Notes: a model not told the origin generated them from the sequence alone. 64,000 nucleotides of DNA from Phascolarctos cinereus (GCF_002099425.1 NW_018344004.1:3561501-3625500); one strand, 5' to 3'. Numbered from the stretch's first letter, positions 34,340-46,059 are shown. Made by a program: numbers and translations.

Positions 34340-34455
34340 TCTCTCTCTCTCCTTCTCTTCCTGTCTCCCTCTATTTCCCTATTTCTCTCCTTCTCCCTTC
34401 CCTACCCCTGTCTCTTTCTCACCTCTCTGTCTCTCTGTTTCTGTCTGCTCTTCCG
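34340..34455. repeat. CT-rich low-complexity tract
   Basis: Imperfect CTCT/CCTTCT pyrimidine run. Confidence 0.85.
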
Positions 34456-34978
34456 TTCCCCCTCATTTCATTAGTGTAGGAACTCCTGGAGTCTGACTCC
34501 CTGATGGAGACTGGCTACTTCTCCAAAATTTAGCCTCAGACAGTTATCTGGAGTGCTGAGAGTTTGAGACCTGCCCACCATAACACCAAGAGTGTGAATT
34601 AGAGGCAGGCCAAGAAGGGAGGCCTTCCATACTCCAAGGCCTGCTTCCATCCATATTGACATATTTCGTTTTGACATTAACAGCTAATTTCAAAGCAATG
34701 ACCAAACAAAACCTCTTTACAAACTACATCTCTTTCAATCCTACCTCCCTCCATCAAAAAAAGTGAGAGTTAGACTATTGACTCTTATCAGAAAGAATGG
34801 ATGTTCCCTTTAACTTTGACAGTATGGCACTATCATTTGCCGTTGTAGTTGACCAGAATTTTGTTATTTCTCAAGGCTAACTTTATTTGCTTTGTTGTAG
34901 TCATTTTACATATTGTCCTTTGGCTTCTACTTTCTTCACTTTGCATTGCTTGATACAAATCTGATGTTTCTTGCTATT

Positions 34979-35252
34979 GGCCAGTAGTTCAGTCACATCC
35001 AACTCTTTGTGACGCCATCAACCCTTCTATCCTCCACAATCTCCTGATAGAAACATTTCCATTCAACATAGAGAAATCTCTATCATAGAAACAATGTGCT
35101 ATCTCATCCTCTCATTTCATCCTCTGCCATCTCCTTTTCCTTTTGCATTTAATTTTTCCCAACATCAGGGTCTTTTCCAGTGAATCCTGTTTTCTCATTA
35201 TGTTGCCAAAGTATTTAAGCTTCTGCTTCAGTATTTGACCTTCCCATGGTGT
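34979..35252 (-). repeat. RTE/BovB LINE 3' region
   Basis: Antisense BovB: TCACATCCAACTCTTTGTGA, AACATCAGGGTCTTTTCCAG, and TTGCCAAAGTATTTAAGCTT (sense: KLKYFG). Confidence 0.85.
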
Positions 35253-35930
35253 TTCTCTAAATTCTTCACAGTCTTTATTTTTCATGGCACAATAATAAAT
35301 ATTCCATCACTCTCATGCCACCATAATTTGCTCAGGCATTTTATATTCATTGGGCACTTATTTGGTTTTCATCTTTTTGTTATCACGAATATTGATGCCA
35401 TGAATAATTGTATATTATACTCTAGATATTCTCTTTCTGTCAATAACCTCCATGAGAAATGGCCCAATTAGTTAAATTTCTGGAGTTTGAACAACTTAGT
35501 AATTTGTCTTCCATAGTTTCAAATTGTTTTCCAGAACATTTGAACCAGGGGTAGGGAACCTGTGTCCTCAAGGCCACATGTGGCCCTCTAGGTCCTTAAG
35601 TGTGGCCCTTTGAATCCAAACTTCACAGAACAAATCCCCTTAAAAGAAATTGTTCTATAAAACTTGGACTCAGTCAAAAGAACACACCCAAGGACCTAGA
35701 CGGCCACATGTGGCCTGGAGGCTGTAGGTTCCCCCCCCTAATTCGTGCATCAACTGTGAATTAGATTGCCTGTCTTCTGACAACCCTCTCCACGAGTTTT
35801 CCAGTCTTTTATAATTTAGTGGATGTGAGACAATGCCTCAGAGTTGTTTTAACTTTCATCCCTCTGATATCAGTGATTTTGAACATTTTTTCAGGTTGTT
35901 ACTGGTATTTCCTTTGTTGTCATTTGGTCT
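35253..35930 (-). repeat. L1 LINE 3' region, split by a hAT element
   Basis: Antisense L1: GGCACAATAATAAATATTCC, CATTGGGCACTTATTTGG, then past the hAT insert CTCAGAGTTGTTTTAACTTT and GATTTTGAACATTTTTTCA. Confidence 0.75.
35546..35740. mobile_element. hAT-type MITE, copy 2 of a palindromic family
   Basis: CAGGGGTAGGGAACCTGTG at the left, GGCTGTAGGTTCCCC at the right, with inner arms AGGCCACATGTGGCCC and CGGCCACATGTGGCC. Flanks ATTTGAAC and ATTCGTGC agree at five of eight bases. Confidence 0.82.
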
Positions 35931-37150
35931 CCCTCCCAGACTCCTCCCTACCTCAACATCTAATAGTATTCCCTGAGGGTCTGTCCCAGGCCTCCTCTTC
36001 TCTCTCTACACCATCTGCTTTGGTAATCTGCACTTGGAGACAGAAAGTCCTGGATTCAAATGTCCCCTCTGATACATAGTAACTGTGTTAACACAGGCAA
36101 GTCATGTAACCAACCTGAACCTCAATTTCATCATTTGAAAGTGAAGAAAATAACTCCTGTGGTACCTCCTCATATCAGTATTATTATTTACCCCCATGGG
36201 TTCACTACCACTACTCTACAGATAAGTCCCCAATACATTGCTAGCCCCGACCCTTCCTCTGAACTTTAGACTCGTAACTTTACTTGCTTTTATAATTACT
36301 CCCCATGGTGTTCCACTAGCACTTCAACCTGTCCAAAACTGAGTTCATTATCTTTTTTCTTAAACCTGCTCCTCACACTGCAAAATTATAAAGAACAAGA
36401 GATGTGAAAAGATACCTCCCCCCACTCCTTGGGTAGGAGGTCCACAGGCATGGAAGACTGCAAGTAATTTAAGATTCTATTGATGTATTGATTAATACAT
36501 AAATCAGTGATTTTTTTCTTCTTCCTCTTTTTCTTTTCTCCTATTAAAGTTTTCTTTGTTATAATGGATGGCTTCTTGGGAGGGAGAAAAGGAAAGATAC
36601 AGGGGGAAATTTAGGTGATGTAAAAACAAAACATATCAATAAAAATGCATTTTAAAAAAGGAACTCTATAATCCAGCCAAATTTGCTTTTTCTCTGCTCC
36701 TCACCCATGAGAATTTTTTTGCCATCTCCACCCCTGTGCACTGGCTGCCTGCCATGCCTAGAATGCACATCCTCTTCACTTTTGCCTTCCAGAATTCTTC
36801 TCTTCCTTCAAGATGTCTCCACTATGCTTTAGTCCTGCATTACCTGCAACCTATTGGACATTTCAAAATGGATATCCCAGATATCTCAAACTCAGCATCT
36901 CCAAAAAAACCATTTCAATCTTTCCCCTCAAACCCACCCATTTTCTAAACTTCCCTATTTCTTCCAAAGGCATCACTGTTCTTCCAGTCCCCCAGATTCA
37001 TAATCTCACTGTCATCCAAAATGCCTCAATCTTCCTCATCCCATATATTCAATTAGTTGCCAAAACTTATTATTTCTACCTTTACAACATCTCTCATCTC
37101 TGACCACTTCTCGCTGCTCACCATCTTAGTTCAGGATCTTATCACTTTGA
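35931..37150 (+). repeat. L2 LINE coding region, interrupted by MIR and an L1-type 3' end
   Basis: 35960-36000 encodes VFPEGLSQA where intact L2 has VPQGSVLG. 36845-37105 encodes YLKLSISKKTISIFPLKP and later YIQLVAKTYYFYLYNISHL, close to the L2 C-terminal region. A MIR sits at 36033-36185 and an L1-like 3' end at 36395-36655. Several frame changes. Confidence 0.75.
36395..36655 (+). repeat. L1-type LINE 3' end
   Basis: GTTATAATGGATGGCTTCTT, then GTGATGTAAAAACAAAACAT and a TCAATAAAAATG end. I recall this from marsupial retroposon 3' ends; L1 is the likeliest source. Confidence 0.45.
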
Positions 37151-37227
37151 TCATCTTACTAATTAGTGTCCGCCCAAATTGGTCTTCTATCTGTTCTTTC
37201 TATATGACACTCTAAATACATGTGTGT

Positions 37228-37412
37228 GCTGGGGCCATCTCCTAAGTGAGCATTTACAACTTGGAAATCACTGCAAATATTAAACATTAGGGCTTGATTT
37301 TTTGTTTGGTTGATTGTCTGGTCTTAAGAAAGTGATGGAAGTTGCCAGATTAAACTTTAAAGTGTGTCATGCATACATTTTTTCTTTTGAAGAACCAGTT
37401 GTTAACCAGCAT
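37228..37412. mobile_element. Possible hAT-type element
   Basis: Starts CTGGGGCCATCTCC and ends GTTAACCAGCATGCCCCTG, so the termini are weak inverted repeats (CAGGGGC). No clear TSD. Confidence 0.3.
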
Positions 37413-37429
37413 GCCCCTGTATATATCCC

Positions 37430-38055
37430 ATTCCATTTCTTTGCCCTGCCTTTTCCTGTGCCTTCAATCCATTCCCTCTTCACCTTCACCTCATAGAACA
37501 CATCTCCTTCCTTCAAGATGCAGCTCATGTTCCCCCACCTTCTACAGGAAGCTTTTCCTGATTTCCCCAACTGCTAGTACCCTTCATTTAATGTTGTATT
37601 CAACTACTATGTATTTATCTGTATTTATTCTGTTTATAATATACATATATAATATATATACATATATGTGCACACACATACACACACAGAGACCTGTTGT
37701 CTCTTCCACTAGAATGTAAGCTCTTTGTGAGTAGATGTTGTTTAATTCATTGTATTTGTATCCTCAGTGCCAAGCACGTAGTAGGTGGTAGTGTTCAGTC
37801 ATGTTTGATTCTTAGTGATCTCATCTGGGGTTTTCTTGGCAAACATACTGGAGTGGTTTGCCATTTCCTTCTCCAGCTCATTTGACATATGAGGAAACTG
37901 AGACAAACAGGGTTAAGTGACTTGCCCCGGATCACACAGCTAGTAAGTGTCTGGGGCCAAATTCGAGCTCAGGTCTTCCTGATTCCAGATCTGGCACTAT
38001 ATCCACTTCACCACCTAGCTACTTAGTTAATACATATTTATTGGTTGACTGATTG
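37430..38055 (+). repeat. L2 LINE 3' end split by SINE-A
   Basis: CTTCAAGATGCAGCTCATGT, GAATGTAAGCTCTTTGTGAG and CAAGCACGTAGTAGGTG precede the SINE. TAATACATATTTATTGG then GACTGATTGATT is the displaced L2 terminus. Confidence 0.8.
37790..38031 (-). repeat. SINE-A within L2
   Basis: Antisense order GTTCAGTCATGTTTGATTC to CACCTAGCTACT; full length. Confidence 0.88.
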
Positions 38056-38059
38056 ATTC

Positions 38060-38812
38060 ACAATGTGGTCCTATCCCATCTTTCCAGGCTTATTGCACAT
38101 CACTCTCCTCTCCACATTGAATAGGTTGGCCACACCGGCTTTCTTGGTGTTCCTAGCACATGACATTCAGCTTTATCACTGGCTGCACTCTGTGCTCCAG
38201 ATGCTCTCCTACCTCACCTCTACCTCTTGTATCCCTACTTTCTTTTAAGATTCAGCTCAAGCAATACCTTTTGCCTGAGACCTTCCTGGTTCCTCCAGCT
38301 TCTAGTACCTTTCGCTTGCCTATAATTACCTTATATCTTTTAAAATTTGTTTCATACATTTACATACAAACATTCTGTCATTTCTCAAAGAGAGACTCCT
38401 CACACCTCATATCTTGTAACCTCATGCAGCTTAGAATGTAACCTCTTTGAGGGCAGAAACTGTTCTGCTTTTTGTCTTTTTATCCCTTCAGTCAATTCAG
38501 TCATTTTTTCAGTTGTGTCCAATTCTTAGTGACCCCTCTTTTGGGTTTTCTTAGCAAAGCTACTGGAGTACTTTTCCATTTCCTTCTCCAGCTCATTTTA
38601 CAGATGACAAACTGAGGCAAACAAGGTTAAGTGACTTGCTCAAGGTCACACAGCTAGTAAGTGTCTGAGGTCAGATTTGAACTCAATAACATGTCTTCCC
38701 GACTCCAGGTCCTGCATTCTATCTGCTGAGTTACCTAGCTATGTTTTGTATTCTTAGCACCTTGTATAGTGTCAGGTACATAGTAAACATATAATAAATT
38801 TGATTTCTTTAT
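38060..38812 (+). repeat. L2 LINE 3' end split by SINE-A
   Basis: CTCCACATTGAATAGGTTGG to GAATGTAACCTCTTTGAGGG, SINE-A at 38487-38740, then TCTTAGCACCTTGTATAGTG and ATATAATAAATTTGATTTC. Confidence 0.8.
38487..38740 (-). repeat. SINE-A within L2
   Basis: TTCAGTTGTGTCCAATTCTT at the tail side and GAGTTACCTAGCT at the head side. Confidence 0.88.
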
Positions 38813-38814
38813 TG

Positions 38815-39265
38815 CTTTTCCAGATGAGGAAACAGAGACTCAGAGAGATTAAATAACTTGCCCAAGGTGACCCATCTATATTAAGTAGTAGAGCAACAGG
38901 TCACATTCAAGGTAGCACTTTAAGGTTTCCAAAGGCCTTTCTTCACAGCATTGGGAAGTGGTAACTATTAGGTAGGTATTGCCAGGATTATTAAATCATT
39001 TCACAGACACAGAAATTGAGGCTCAGAGAGAAGGTACTTGCTCAAATGAAAGCTTGAGATGTGGCAGCAATTGAAGATCACATGTCTATAAACTTTGAGA
39101 AGAAGCTTTAGATGTCCTCTAACCCTACCTCCTCATTTTATAAATGAGGAGACTGAGACCTAGGGAAGAGAAGGGATTTATCTAAAGCCTCACAGGTAAT
39201 TGATGGCAGAGCAGGAATTCAAACTCAAATCTTCTGACTCCAAGTCTAATGCACTTCTCATCTCA
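38815..39265 (-). repeat. Two MIRs and a MIR3
   Basis: 38820-38905 and 38905-39075 keep antisense MIR cores (CAGATGAGGAAACAGAGACT; CACAGAAATTGAGGCTCAGA). 39080-39265 is MIR3 (CTCATTTTATAAATGAGGAG to GACTCCAAGTCTAATGCAC). Confidence 0.7.
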
Positions 39266-40670
39266 TTATTATGGCTTATCTCCATGACGTTTTGATAATC
39301 TGCATTAGGGCACATAATGTACGTCCTTTGTTTGACTACAAGTCTGGAGAAGCTTCCCACACAATGTGACTTTGTTTCTCTCACTGTTAGACCCACCCAA
39401 ATGGTCTGCATGGTGTTTCCATCTTCTTTTTGGATTTCCATATAGGTGTATATGGTATACCACTCCCCAGGCCATCTCTAACATCTGGTGGTTTTTTTTT
39501 TTGACAAGTTATATGCTGGAATATTCTAATAACATAATTATAAAGAGGTGTATAGTCTGAAGAATGTAGACTTTCAGATGAAACAGCTGAAAAATATCTC
39601 TCTCATGCATAGTATTTCTACACATTAATTGACAAAAACATATTAGGACCAATTCTGAACCCCTAATGAATAAAAAGATTGTTTTAAAAATAATCAGCAA
39701 AAGGATAAAGAATCACCTATAGTCTTTTGTCCTCCAGAGCTTTTTTGTTAACTTTCAGCACTAAACCTAAACTCAATCAGTTTCTTAAAGCATGTGACAT
39801 CTTTTAAGTAGGTGATGTTATCTGAAGGTGCAGGGTCATCTTAGTAATTAACCTCAGGCCCAGTCCCCTCCAGGATACACAAATCTATACCACTTTTTTT
39901 TCACAGGAACCAGCAAGAATTTTCAGGAGATTAACACCTCTCTAGTCCATGATACCTAGTCAATGGAAAACAAATTATATAGATCAGAGGATTATGATAG
40001 CAAATAAAGAGGCACTTCCTTCTCCTTTATTAACTTCTGTATTTACCTCTAGTATTTTCTAAGTTTGGTAGGTGTAACATTGACTTCCCTAGCCTTTGCA
40101 TGAAAATGGGAGTTTTTTCTGTGGATGGTGCTTTATGAGGTTTTCAGATATGGAGGGTACCTGTTGTACCTGTTTTCTGCTTGAGTTAAGATCAACTTCC
40201 TAGTTGGGGAAGGGAAAGGTAGGAAGGATGTGAGCTCTCCAATGAGGTAGTACAAAAGAATGAAAGGATGAAAAAGAAGAGAAAAGGACATAGAGAAGAA
40301 CAAGTTATAGGGGAAAACAAAGAGAACATTAAAAAGCTATAGGACAAGGATTGAAAAGGCAATGAAGGAAGGAAGATACAGGACAATTTTGAATAATTTT
40401 TATAGTATATTAATAGATTGATATTATCCTTATTTTAAAACTCTGGTCCCTACTGAATGTTGACAGTTGCACTTTTCTTGTCTACAAGGGTAAAATAAGA
40501 TCGTTTACTTCATATGATGGCAGGTGATTTTGTAACTCCAGGAAGAGGAAGGCAGCCCCTCAGTAAATTAGGTCCTGGAAGGCTGTACTATTTCTTCCAA
40601 TGTTTCTGTTTTGTTCTTCCATTCCTTCATTCTGATGGTTGTGGTGGTTGCAGTGAAGGAACTGTAGACC
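39266..40670. other. Unclassified, mostly single-copy-looking
   Basis: No gene, RNA or named repeat seen over about 1.4 kb. Confidence 0.4.
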
Positions 40671-40674
40671 GACC

Positions 40675-40820
40675 TTTTTTTTTTTTTTTGGTGAGGCAAT
40701 GGGGTTAAGTGACTTGCCCAGGGTCATACAGCTGGTGTCAAGTGCCTGAGGCTGGGTTTGAACTCAGGTCCTCCTCACTACAAGGCCAGAGCTCTATCCA
40801 CTGCGCCACCTAGCTGCACC
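40675..40820 (-). repeat. SINE-B fused to an L1 3' end
   Basis: T-tract at 40675-40689, then the antisense SINE to GCTGCACC. The next bases (CCCAATTACATGTAAAGAC) are the very end of an L1 in the same orientation, without a T-tract between. No TSD flanks the SINE alone. Confidence 0.92.
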
Positions 40821-40821
40821 T

Positions 40822-41582
40822 CCCAATTACATGTAAAGACAATTTTTTTCATTAATTTTTACAAGATTTTGAGTTCCAAATTTTTCTCCCTACTCCCTTC
40901 CCTCTTCCTAAAAGGGTAAGCAATTTGATATATGTTATATATATGTGATCATGTAAAACATATTTCCATATTAGTCACAGTTGTAAAGAAAGAAATAGAT
41001 CAAAAGAAAAAAAAAGCACAAGAAAACAATAAAGTGAAAAAAAGTATGCTTTGATCTACCTTTAGAGTCCATCATTTCTTTCTCTGGGTATGGATTGCAT
41101 TTGCCATAATTTTTGTACTTGTCTTGGATAGTTTAAGTCATTCATAGTTGATCATCACACAATGTTGCTGTTACTGTGTACAATGTTTTTCTGGTTCTGC
41201 TCATTTTACTTTGCATCAGTTCATACAAATGTTTCCAGGTTTTTCTGAAATCTGCCTGCTCATCATTTCTTATTGAACAATAGTATTCCATTACATTCAA
41301 ATGCCACAACTTATTTAGCTATTCCCCATTTGATGAAGGTCCCCTGAATTTCCAATTCTTTGTCACCACAAAAAGGGCTGCTATAAATATTTTTGTACAT
41401 GTAGGTCCTTTTCCTTTTTTTTTTTTTATCTCTTTGGGATATAGACCTAGAAAGTGTTATTGCTGGGTCAAGGGGTATGCACAGTTTTATAGCTCTTTGT
41501 GCATAGTTCCAAATTACTCTCTAGAATGGTTGGAATTGGAACTCTTCTGCAATGTCTTAGGCCTCCTTTTGCTTTAAAAAAA
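40822..41582 (-). repeat. L1 LINE 3' region
   Basis: Antisense L1 from its 3' terminus: CAAGATTTTGAGTTCCAAAT, GTTTTTCTGGTTCTGCTCAT, GCTGGGTCAAGGGGTATGCA, ending near CTAGAATGGTTGGAATTGG. Confidence 0.88.
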
Positions 41583-41657
41583 TCACTTTTTTGTTCTGAA
41601 CTTAACAAATATCCAATAAAAAGACATTTCCATATACATAGTTGAATAGATCAAATA

Positions 41658-42062
41658 ATCAACCAGTAAACTTTATAAACCACCTACTCTATACCAGGCA
41701 CTGTGCTGAGTTCCTGAGGATACAAAAAGAGGCCAAAGACAGTTTCTGTCCTCAAGGAGCTTACAATCTACTGGAGTAAACAAATACATATATTTAACAA
41801 ATATATAATGCAAACAAATATATATAAAGCAAGCTTTATACAAGATAAATAAGAAATCATTAACAGAGAAAAAACACTAGAATTGAGGGGTTGGGGAAGG
41901 CCTCCTGTAGAAGGTAGGATTTTAGTTCAGACTTAAAGAAAACCAGGAACATCAGTAGTCAGAGCAAAAGAGGGAGAGAATTCCAGTTATGGTAGATAGC
42001 CAGAGAAAATGTCCAGAGTTGAAAAGTCTGCAGAACAGCCAGAAGGGAAAGGGTCAAAACAA
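41658..42062 (-). repeat. L2 fragment within L1
   Basis: ACCACCTACTCTATACCAGG, GTCCTCAAGGAGCTTACAAT and GAGGGAGAGAATTCCAGT are antisense L2. Confidence 0.82.
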
Positions 42063-42211
42063 GAAAAAGAGCATGTACACAGCACTGCAAATCTCCATTA
42101 CGTATAGCTTGCTTTACTCTAACAATACATAATAAATTGAAAATATAACTTTTAAGGTTATTCTGTTTGTTTTTTTCTGTTCTGTGAATTTTTGAACAAA
42201 TGCTTCAATGA

Positions 42212-42216
<5 letters not shown>

Positions 42217-42251
<35 letters not shown>

Positions 42252-42252
42252 G
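42217..42252. repeat. (CT)n microsatellite
   Basis: CT units with one TTTCTC interruption, inside the L1. Confidence 0.95.
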
Positions 42253-43074
42253 CTTCTTACTACCTATTTGTATTCTCCCATTCTATCCTCCCGCAAACTG
42301 GAAAAAAAGAAACAAGAACAAACCCTTGTAACAAATAAACATGGCCAAGCAAAATAGATCCTCAAATTGGTCATATCTAAAACTGTGTCTCATTCTGTAT
42401 ATTTAGTCCATCACCTCTTTGACAGGAGGTGAAAAATGTGCTTAATCACTGGTCCTCTGGAATTGTGGCTGATCATTGCACTGATCAGAGTTGTTAAGTT
42501 GGTTTTCTTTTAAATAATGTTATTGCTATTTATTGTTCTTCTGGTTCTGCTCACTTTACTATGCATCAGTTCATATAAATCTTCCCAAGCTTCTCTAAAA
42601 CTGTGCCATCCAACACTTCTTATGGCACAATAATATTCCATTACATTCATACAACATAATTTGTTTAGTCTTTCCCCCATTGACAGACATCTCTTAATTT
42701 TCCATTTCTTTGCTATAACAAAAAGGGCTGCCATAAATATATTTTTCTATATATGGGTCCTTTTCCATTTTCTTTGCTCTCTTTGGGGTTATAGACCTAG
42801 TAGTAGGAATAGGCCTGAGTCAAAAGCTATGCCCAGTTTAATGACTTTAGGTACATAATTCCAAATAGCTTGCAAAATAAGTTGACTAATTCATAGCTCC
42901 ACACAATAATGCGTTAACATCTCCTGTTGTTTCACAGCCACTCCAACAATGATCATTTTCACTTTTTGGTCATCTTTACCAACCTGATGGGTGTGTAGAA
43001 CCTCAGAATTGTTTTAATTTGCATTTCTCTAATTATCAGTGATTTAAAGTGTGTTTTTTTCTTACACATGTCAA

Positions 43075-43235
43075 CAAAAAACATTTACTAAATAAGTACT
43101 TACTAAGTGCCAGGCACTATGCTAATCACTGGAGATACAAATATGTGCAAAAAGAAAGACAGACCTTGCCCTCAGGGAGCTAACTTTCTAATGGGAGAAA
43201 ACAAAACAGAAAAGGAAACTGGTGATAACTTTGAA
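43075..43235 (-). repeat. L2 3'-end fragment within L1
   Basis: AGTACTTACTAAGTGCCAGG then CTTGCCCTCAGGGAGCTAAC. L1 text breaks before it and resumes after it. Confidence 0.8.
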
Positions 43236-43378
43236 AACTGCCTTTAACAATTTATCTACTTCAGGAATGTTTTTAATTCCTTATATATCTTGGATATGAG
43301 GCCTTTATCAAAGAAACTTGCTGCAAAGATATTTCTCTGGTTAACCATTTCTCTTCTAATTTTGACCCTGTGAAAAAT

Positions 43379-43877
43379 GATTTTTCTTAGTAAGTGTTAT
43401 CTTGGAGATTCAGAGCTCCCTCCATCCCCCTTTTTTCCAAAGTTCTATTTCTTCTTCAGGACATTAGGAGCTAGTCTAAATGGGTTTATTCCTGCTCATT
43501 GTGTTGCCCAGACTGGTCTGGGAAAATGTTGATTTCTCCCTATTATTAAGGCAGGTGATATAGAAATTGATGTCTCTTAGCAAGATTAAGTGACCTAAAT
43601 CACTACTCCAAGACCCTCATTTTAGTATAGCCCACCTCCCAGTGTGTTGACCAATCAGAGTTGATTGGCACTCCTTAGAAACACTTACTCTTTGAAGGGC
43701 ATAATAACTCTGTATCCCCAGCACCCAAATCAAGCCAGTTCTGGACTGACTCCATTAGGGGGCTCAGTTCTCTACTGCAACTCCCATGCAACATCATCAG
43801 CTTGAGAGAAATTTAAAAAGTGGACACAACCTAATTTGATTTGTCTTTTCCTAGAATAAGCTCTGCAGAGGTTGACA
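43379..43877. mobile_element. Solo LTR of an endogenous retrovirus, copy 1 (499 bp)
   Basis: Starts TGTGAAAAATGA, ends GAGGTTGACA, and is flanked by ACCC on both sides (43375-43378 and 43878-43881). Shares with 53323-54041 the blocks TGCTCATTGTGTT, a CCAATCAGAGTTGATTG box and a promoter-like zone. A 4-base duplication fits ERV1-type integration. It interrupts an L1, so it is younger than that L1. An old, degraded fossil without internal genes. Confidence 0.75.
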
Positions 43878-44029
43878 ACCCCATTGGTTTTGTTTGTACA
43901 AAAAACTTTTAAAATTCTTATGCCATCAAAACTGTCCACTAATTCTTCCGTGGGGATAAGCAGCTATGAAGTAGAGAGCATCACCGAGAATATTCAGACA
44001 GAGGCTAGGCTAGATGCCATTGGCAAGAT

Positions 44030-44085
44030 TATTTCATTGGACTATCTGGAAAGCATCTTCCAACCCTGAGATTCTCTGAGTTTAT
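44030..44085 (+). repeat. MIR3-like 3' tail
   Basis: GCATCTTCCAACCCTGAGAT is a sense MIR3/CR1 tail trace. Confidence 0.4.
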
Positions 44086-44179
44086 AGTGAATTCTTATAA
44101 ATTACTTGATATGTTCAGGAGTAAAATTGTAGAGTTTGGTGTTGATTTAGAACTTCTCTTTAAAGAGGGAAACCAGTAC

Positions 44180-44320
44180 TCTCCATCATGTCTCATTAGA
44201 TTATAGACTTCTTGAGGGTAGGGACAGTCTTAACTTTTATTTGTATTTGCATCCAGCACTTAGCACAGTGCCTGGAACATAGTAGACATGTAATGAATGT
44301 TTACTGATTGACTGAAAGGC
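44180..44320 (+). repeat. L2 3' terminus
   Basis: TAGACTTCTTGAGGGTAGGG, CACTTAGCACAGTGCCTGGA, TGTAATGAATGTTTACTGAT. Confidence 0.8.
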
Positions 44321-44454
44321 CAATTTTGGGTTCTGGTAATTGATAAATATTTCTGGATTGATGTCATGATCATTCAGTAAGCTAGTAGTAGTGATATGTA
44401 TTGATGGGAGAGAAAAAGAATGGAGAAAAGAGGAGTAGAAAGTGGGTCAATCAG

Positions 44455-44860
44455 ATTAGCAAAAGCCTGGAAAAGTGTGTTCCCATTGGTTGGTGAATGA
44501 CTGAACAAACTGCGGTATATGAATGTAATGGGATGTTATTATATGGAATATGTAATGACAAAAATGGCAAATATGAAGAATTCAAAGAAACATGAGAAGA
44601 CTTGAGTACATCATAAGCAATATGTGTAAAACAGAAGTGCAAAAAGTAGAGACTAGGAGAATAATACACAAGATGATCTTGCTAATGTAAGTGGAAATAA
44701 TACCAAAACAAAACTGTACCACTGTGTAATTGTAGTGATCACTCTTGGCCCTGAAGAGGGTGGGGAAATGTAGCTCTCTCCTTCAGTAGAGCTGGGAGAC
44801 AACAAGTGTAGTATGTTGCCTACACTACTAGTTTTGATCAATCCATCATTTGCTCAGATT
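44455..44860 (+). repeat. L1 LINE 3' fragment
   Basis: GTTGGTGAATGACTGAACAA, GAATGTAATGGGATGTTATT and GTGTAATTGTAGTGATCAC follow the sense L1 3' region. Heavily diverged. Confidence 0.65.
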
Positions 44861-45128
44861 CCCCTCTTTCAAGGTATTTTGTGAGATAGAATCCTCTCTA
44901 ACCATAGTTTACAAGCCCCCAACAGAGTGTCTTTAATTTTACCAGTCAGTCACAGGACAGCAAAAGACATAAAGTAACTACAGAACATTTTTCTCTAAAT
45001 CTCTCCTTTGCAGAGAGAACTACAGCTCGCTTTCATCAGAAGTCTAAGACAATAGTTGCAGCACTTTCTCCTGTCTTCTCCACTAAACTTCTCGGACAAT
45101 GGCTATCCGCTTTTCTTCAGTCAAGATG

Positions 45129-45276
45129 CCTTAGAGGCCTAGGCTGAGAATAGGTACATCTTTAGAACTCTTCTGTTAACTGCTTTTCTGATCTCCTTTT
45201 CTGAAATTAAGTGAACTCCTTCATCTTCTGGCCCACAGTCTTCCCGAGTTTCTCAGTTCATTGTCACCTAACTTAG
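45129..45276 (+). repeat. Local direct repeat, copy 1
   Basis: Ungapped match to 45909-46056 with about 11 differences in ~148 bases. Offset exactly 780. Confidence 0.9.
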
Positions 45277-45908
45277 AGTCAGAGAAATGCATTTCAGTTC
45301 ATACCTCCTTACTGTAGTAAATCTCCTCAGAGCTTCATTTCCTTAAACAGAAAAGGGATTTCAAAACCCAATGGTAATGAAACTTTTTTAACTTTGCCCG
45401 GCACGCCTCTCTATTCTATTTACTAGAGGAGTCAGAAAGTTCTTGACCTTTGCCCTACTTCCTATCACCATATCACAACCTGATCTCTCTGGGACCTCTC
45501 AGAGGCATGTTTTATGTTATTACTAGGGAGGGCTGATTGGACGGAGGGATAGTGTATCTATAAATTACTGTGATACGGAGATAAAGGAACCAAAGTCGTA
45601 AATGCAGCACATTATATTTTTAAAGGCCTATCAGTTGGTAGTCCATGTTAGAGAAGAAGGAAAAACTTCATGCTCTGATTTATCAGTGATGTCTTGATGA
45701 TGTCAGTAATGGTAAAAAATAGTGTGAAAGTTTTTGACTTAGAGGAAATAAAATATTTTAGGCACATGAAAGAGTCATAACACTATCTCTCAAAAGCTTT
45801 AGGAAAGCTCAGGCAGGTGAGAACCAGGATATCAATGTGATATAATAAGGGATACCAATTATACCCGTCCTTCTGTACCCAAGTGGGTATGTTACTGACT
45901 CACAGAGG
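45277..45908. other. Unclassified sequence between the direct repeats
   Basis: No recognised gene or repeat. Confidence 0.4.
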
Positions 45909-46056
45909 CCTTAGAAGCCTGGGCTGAGATTAGGCATATCTTTATAACTCTTCTGTTAACTGATTTTCTGATCTCCTTTTCTGAAATTAAGTGAACTCTT
46001 TCATCTTCTGGCCCACGGTCTTCCCAAGTTTCTCAGTTCATTGTCACCTAACTTAC
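45909..46056 (+). repeat. Local direct repeat, copy 2
   Basis: Shares GAAATTAAGTGAACTC and TTTCTCAGTTCATTGTCACC with copy 1. Confidence 0.9.
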
Positions 46057-46059
46057 AGT

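Larger units (their letters stand above)
41585..43945 (-). repeat. Second L1 LINE 3' region carrying two L2 inserts and a solo LTR
   Basis: Antisense L1 pieces: 41590-41655 (GTTCTGAACTTAACAAATAT), 42065-43074 (CATAGCTTGC-like text, CACTTTACTATGCATCAGTT, CAGTTTAATGACTTTAGG), 43236-43378 (TATATCTTGGATATGAGGCC) and 43878-43945 (GGTTTTGTTTGTACAAAAAA). The gaps hold younger insertions. Confidence 0.8.

Noticed and set aside
36813-37103. 96-codon ORF with good protein-like content
   Set aside because: It is a fragment of L2 ORF2 (KLSISKK...VAKTYYFYLYNIS), not a host gene.
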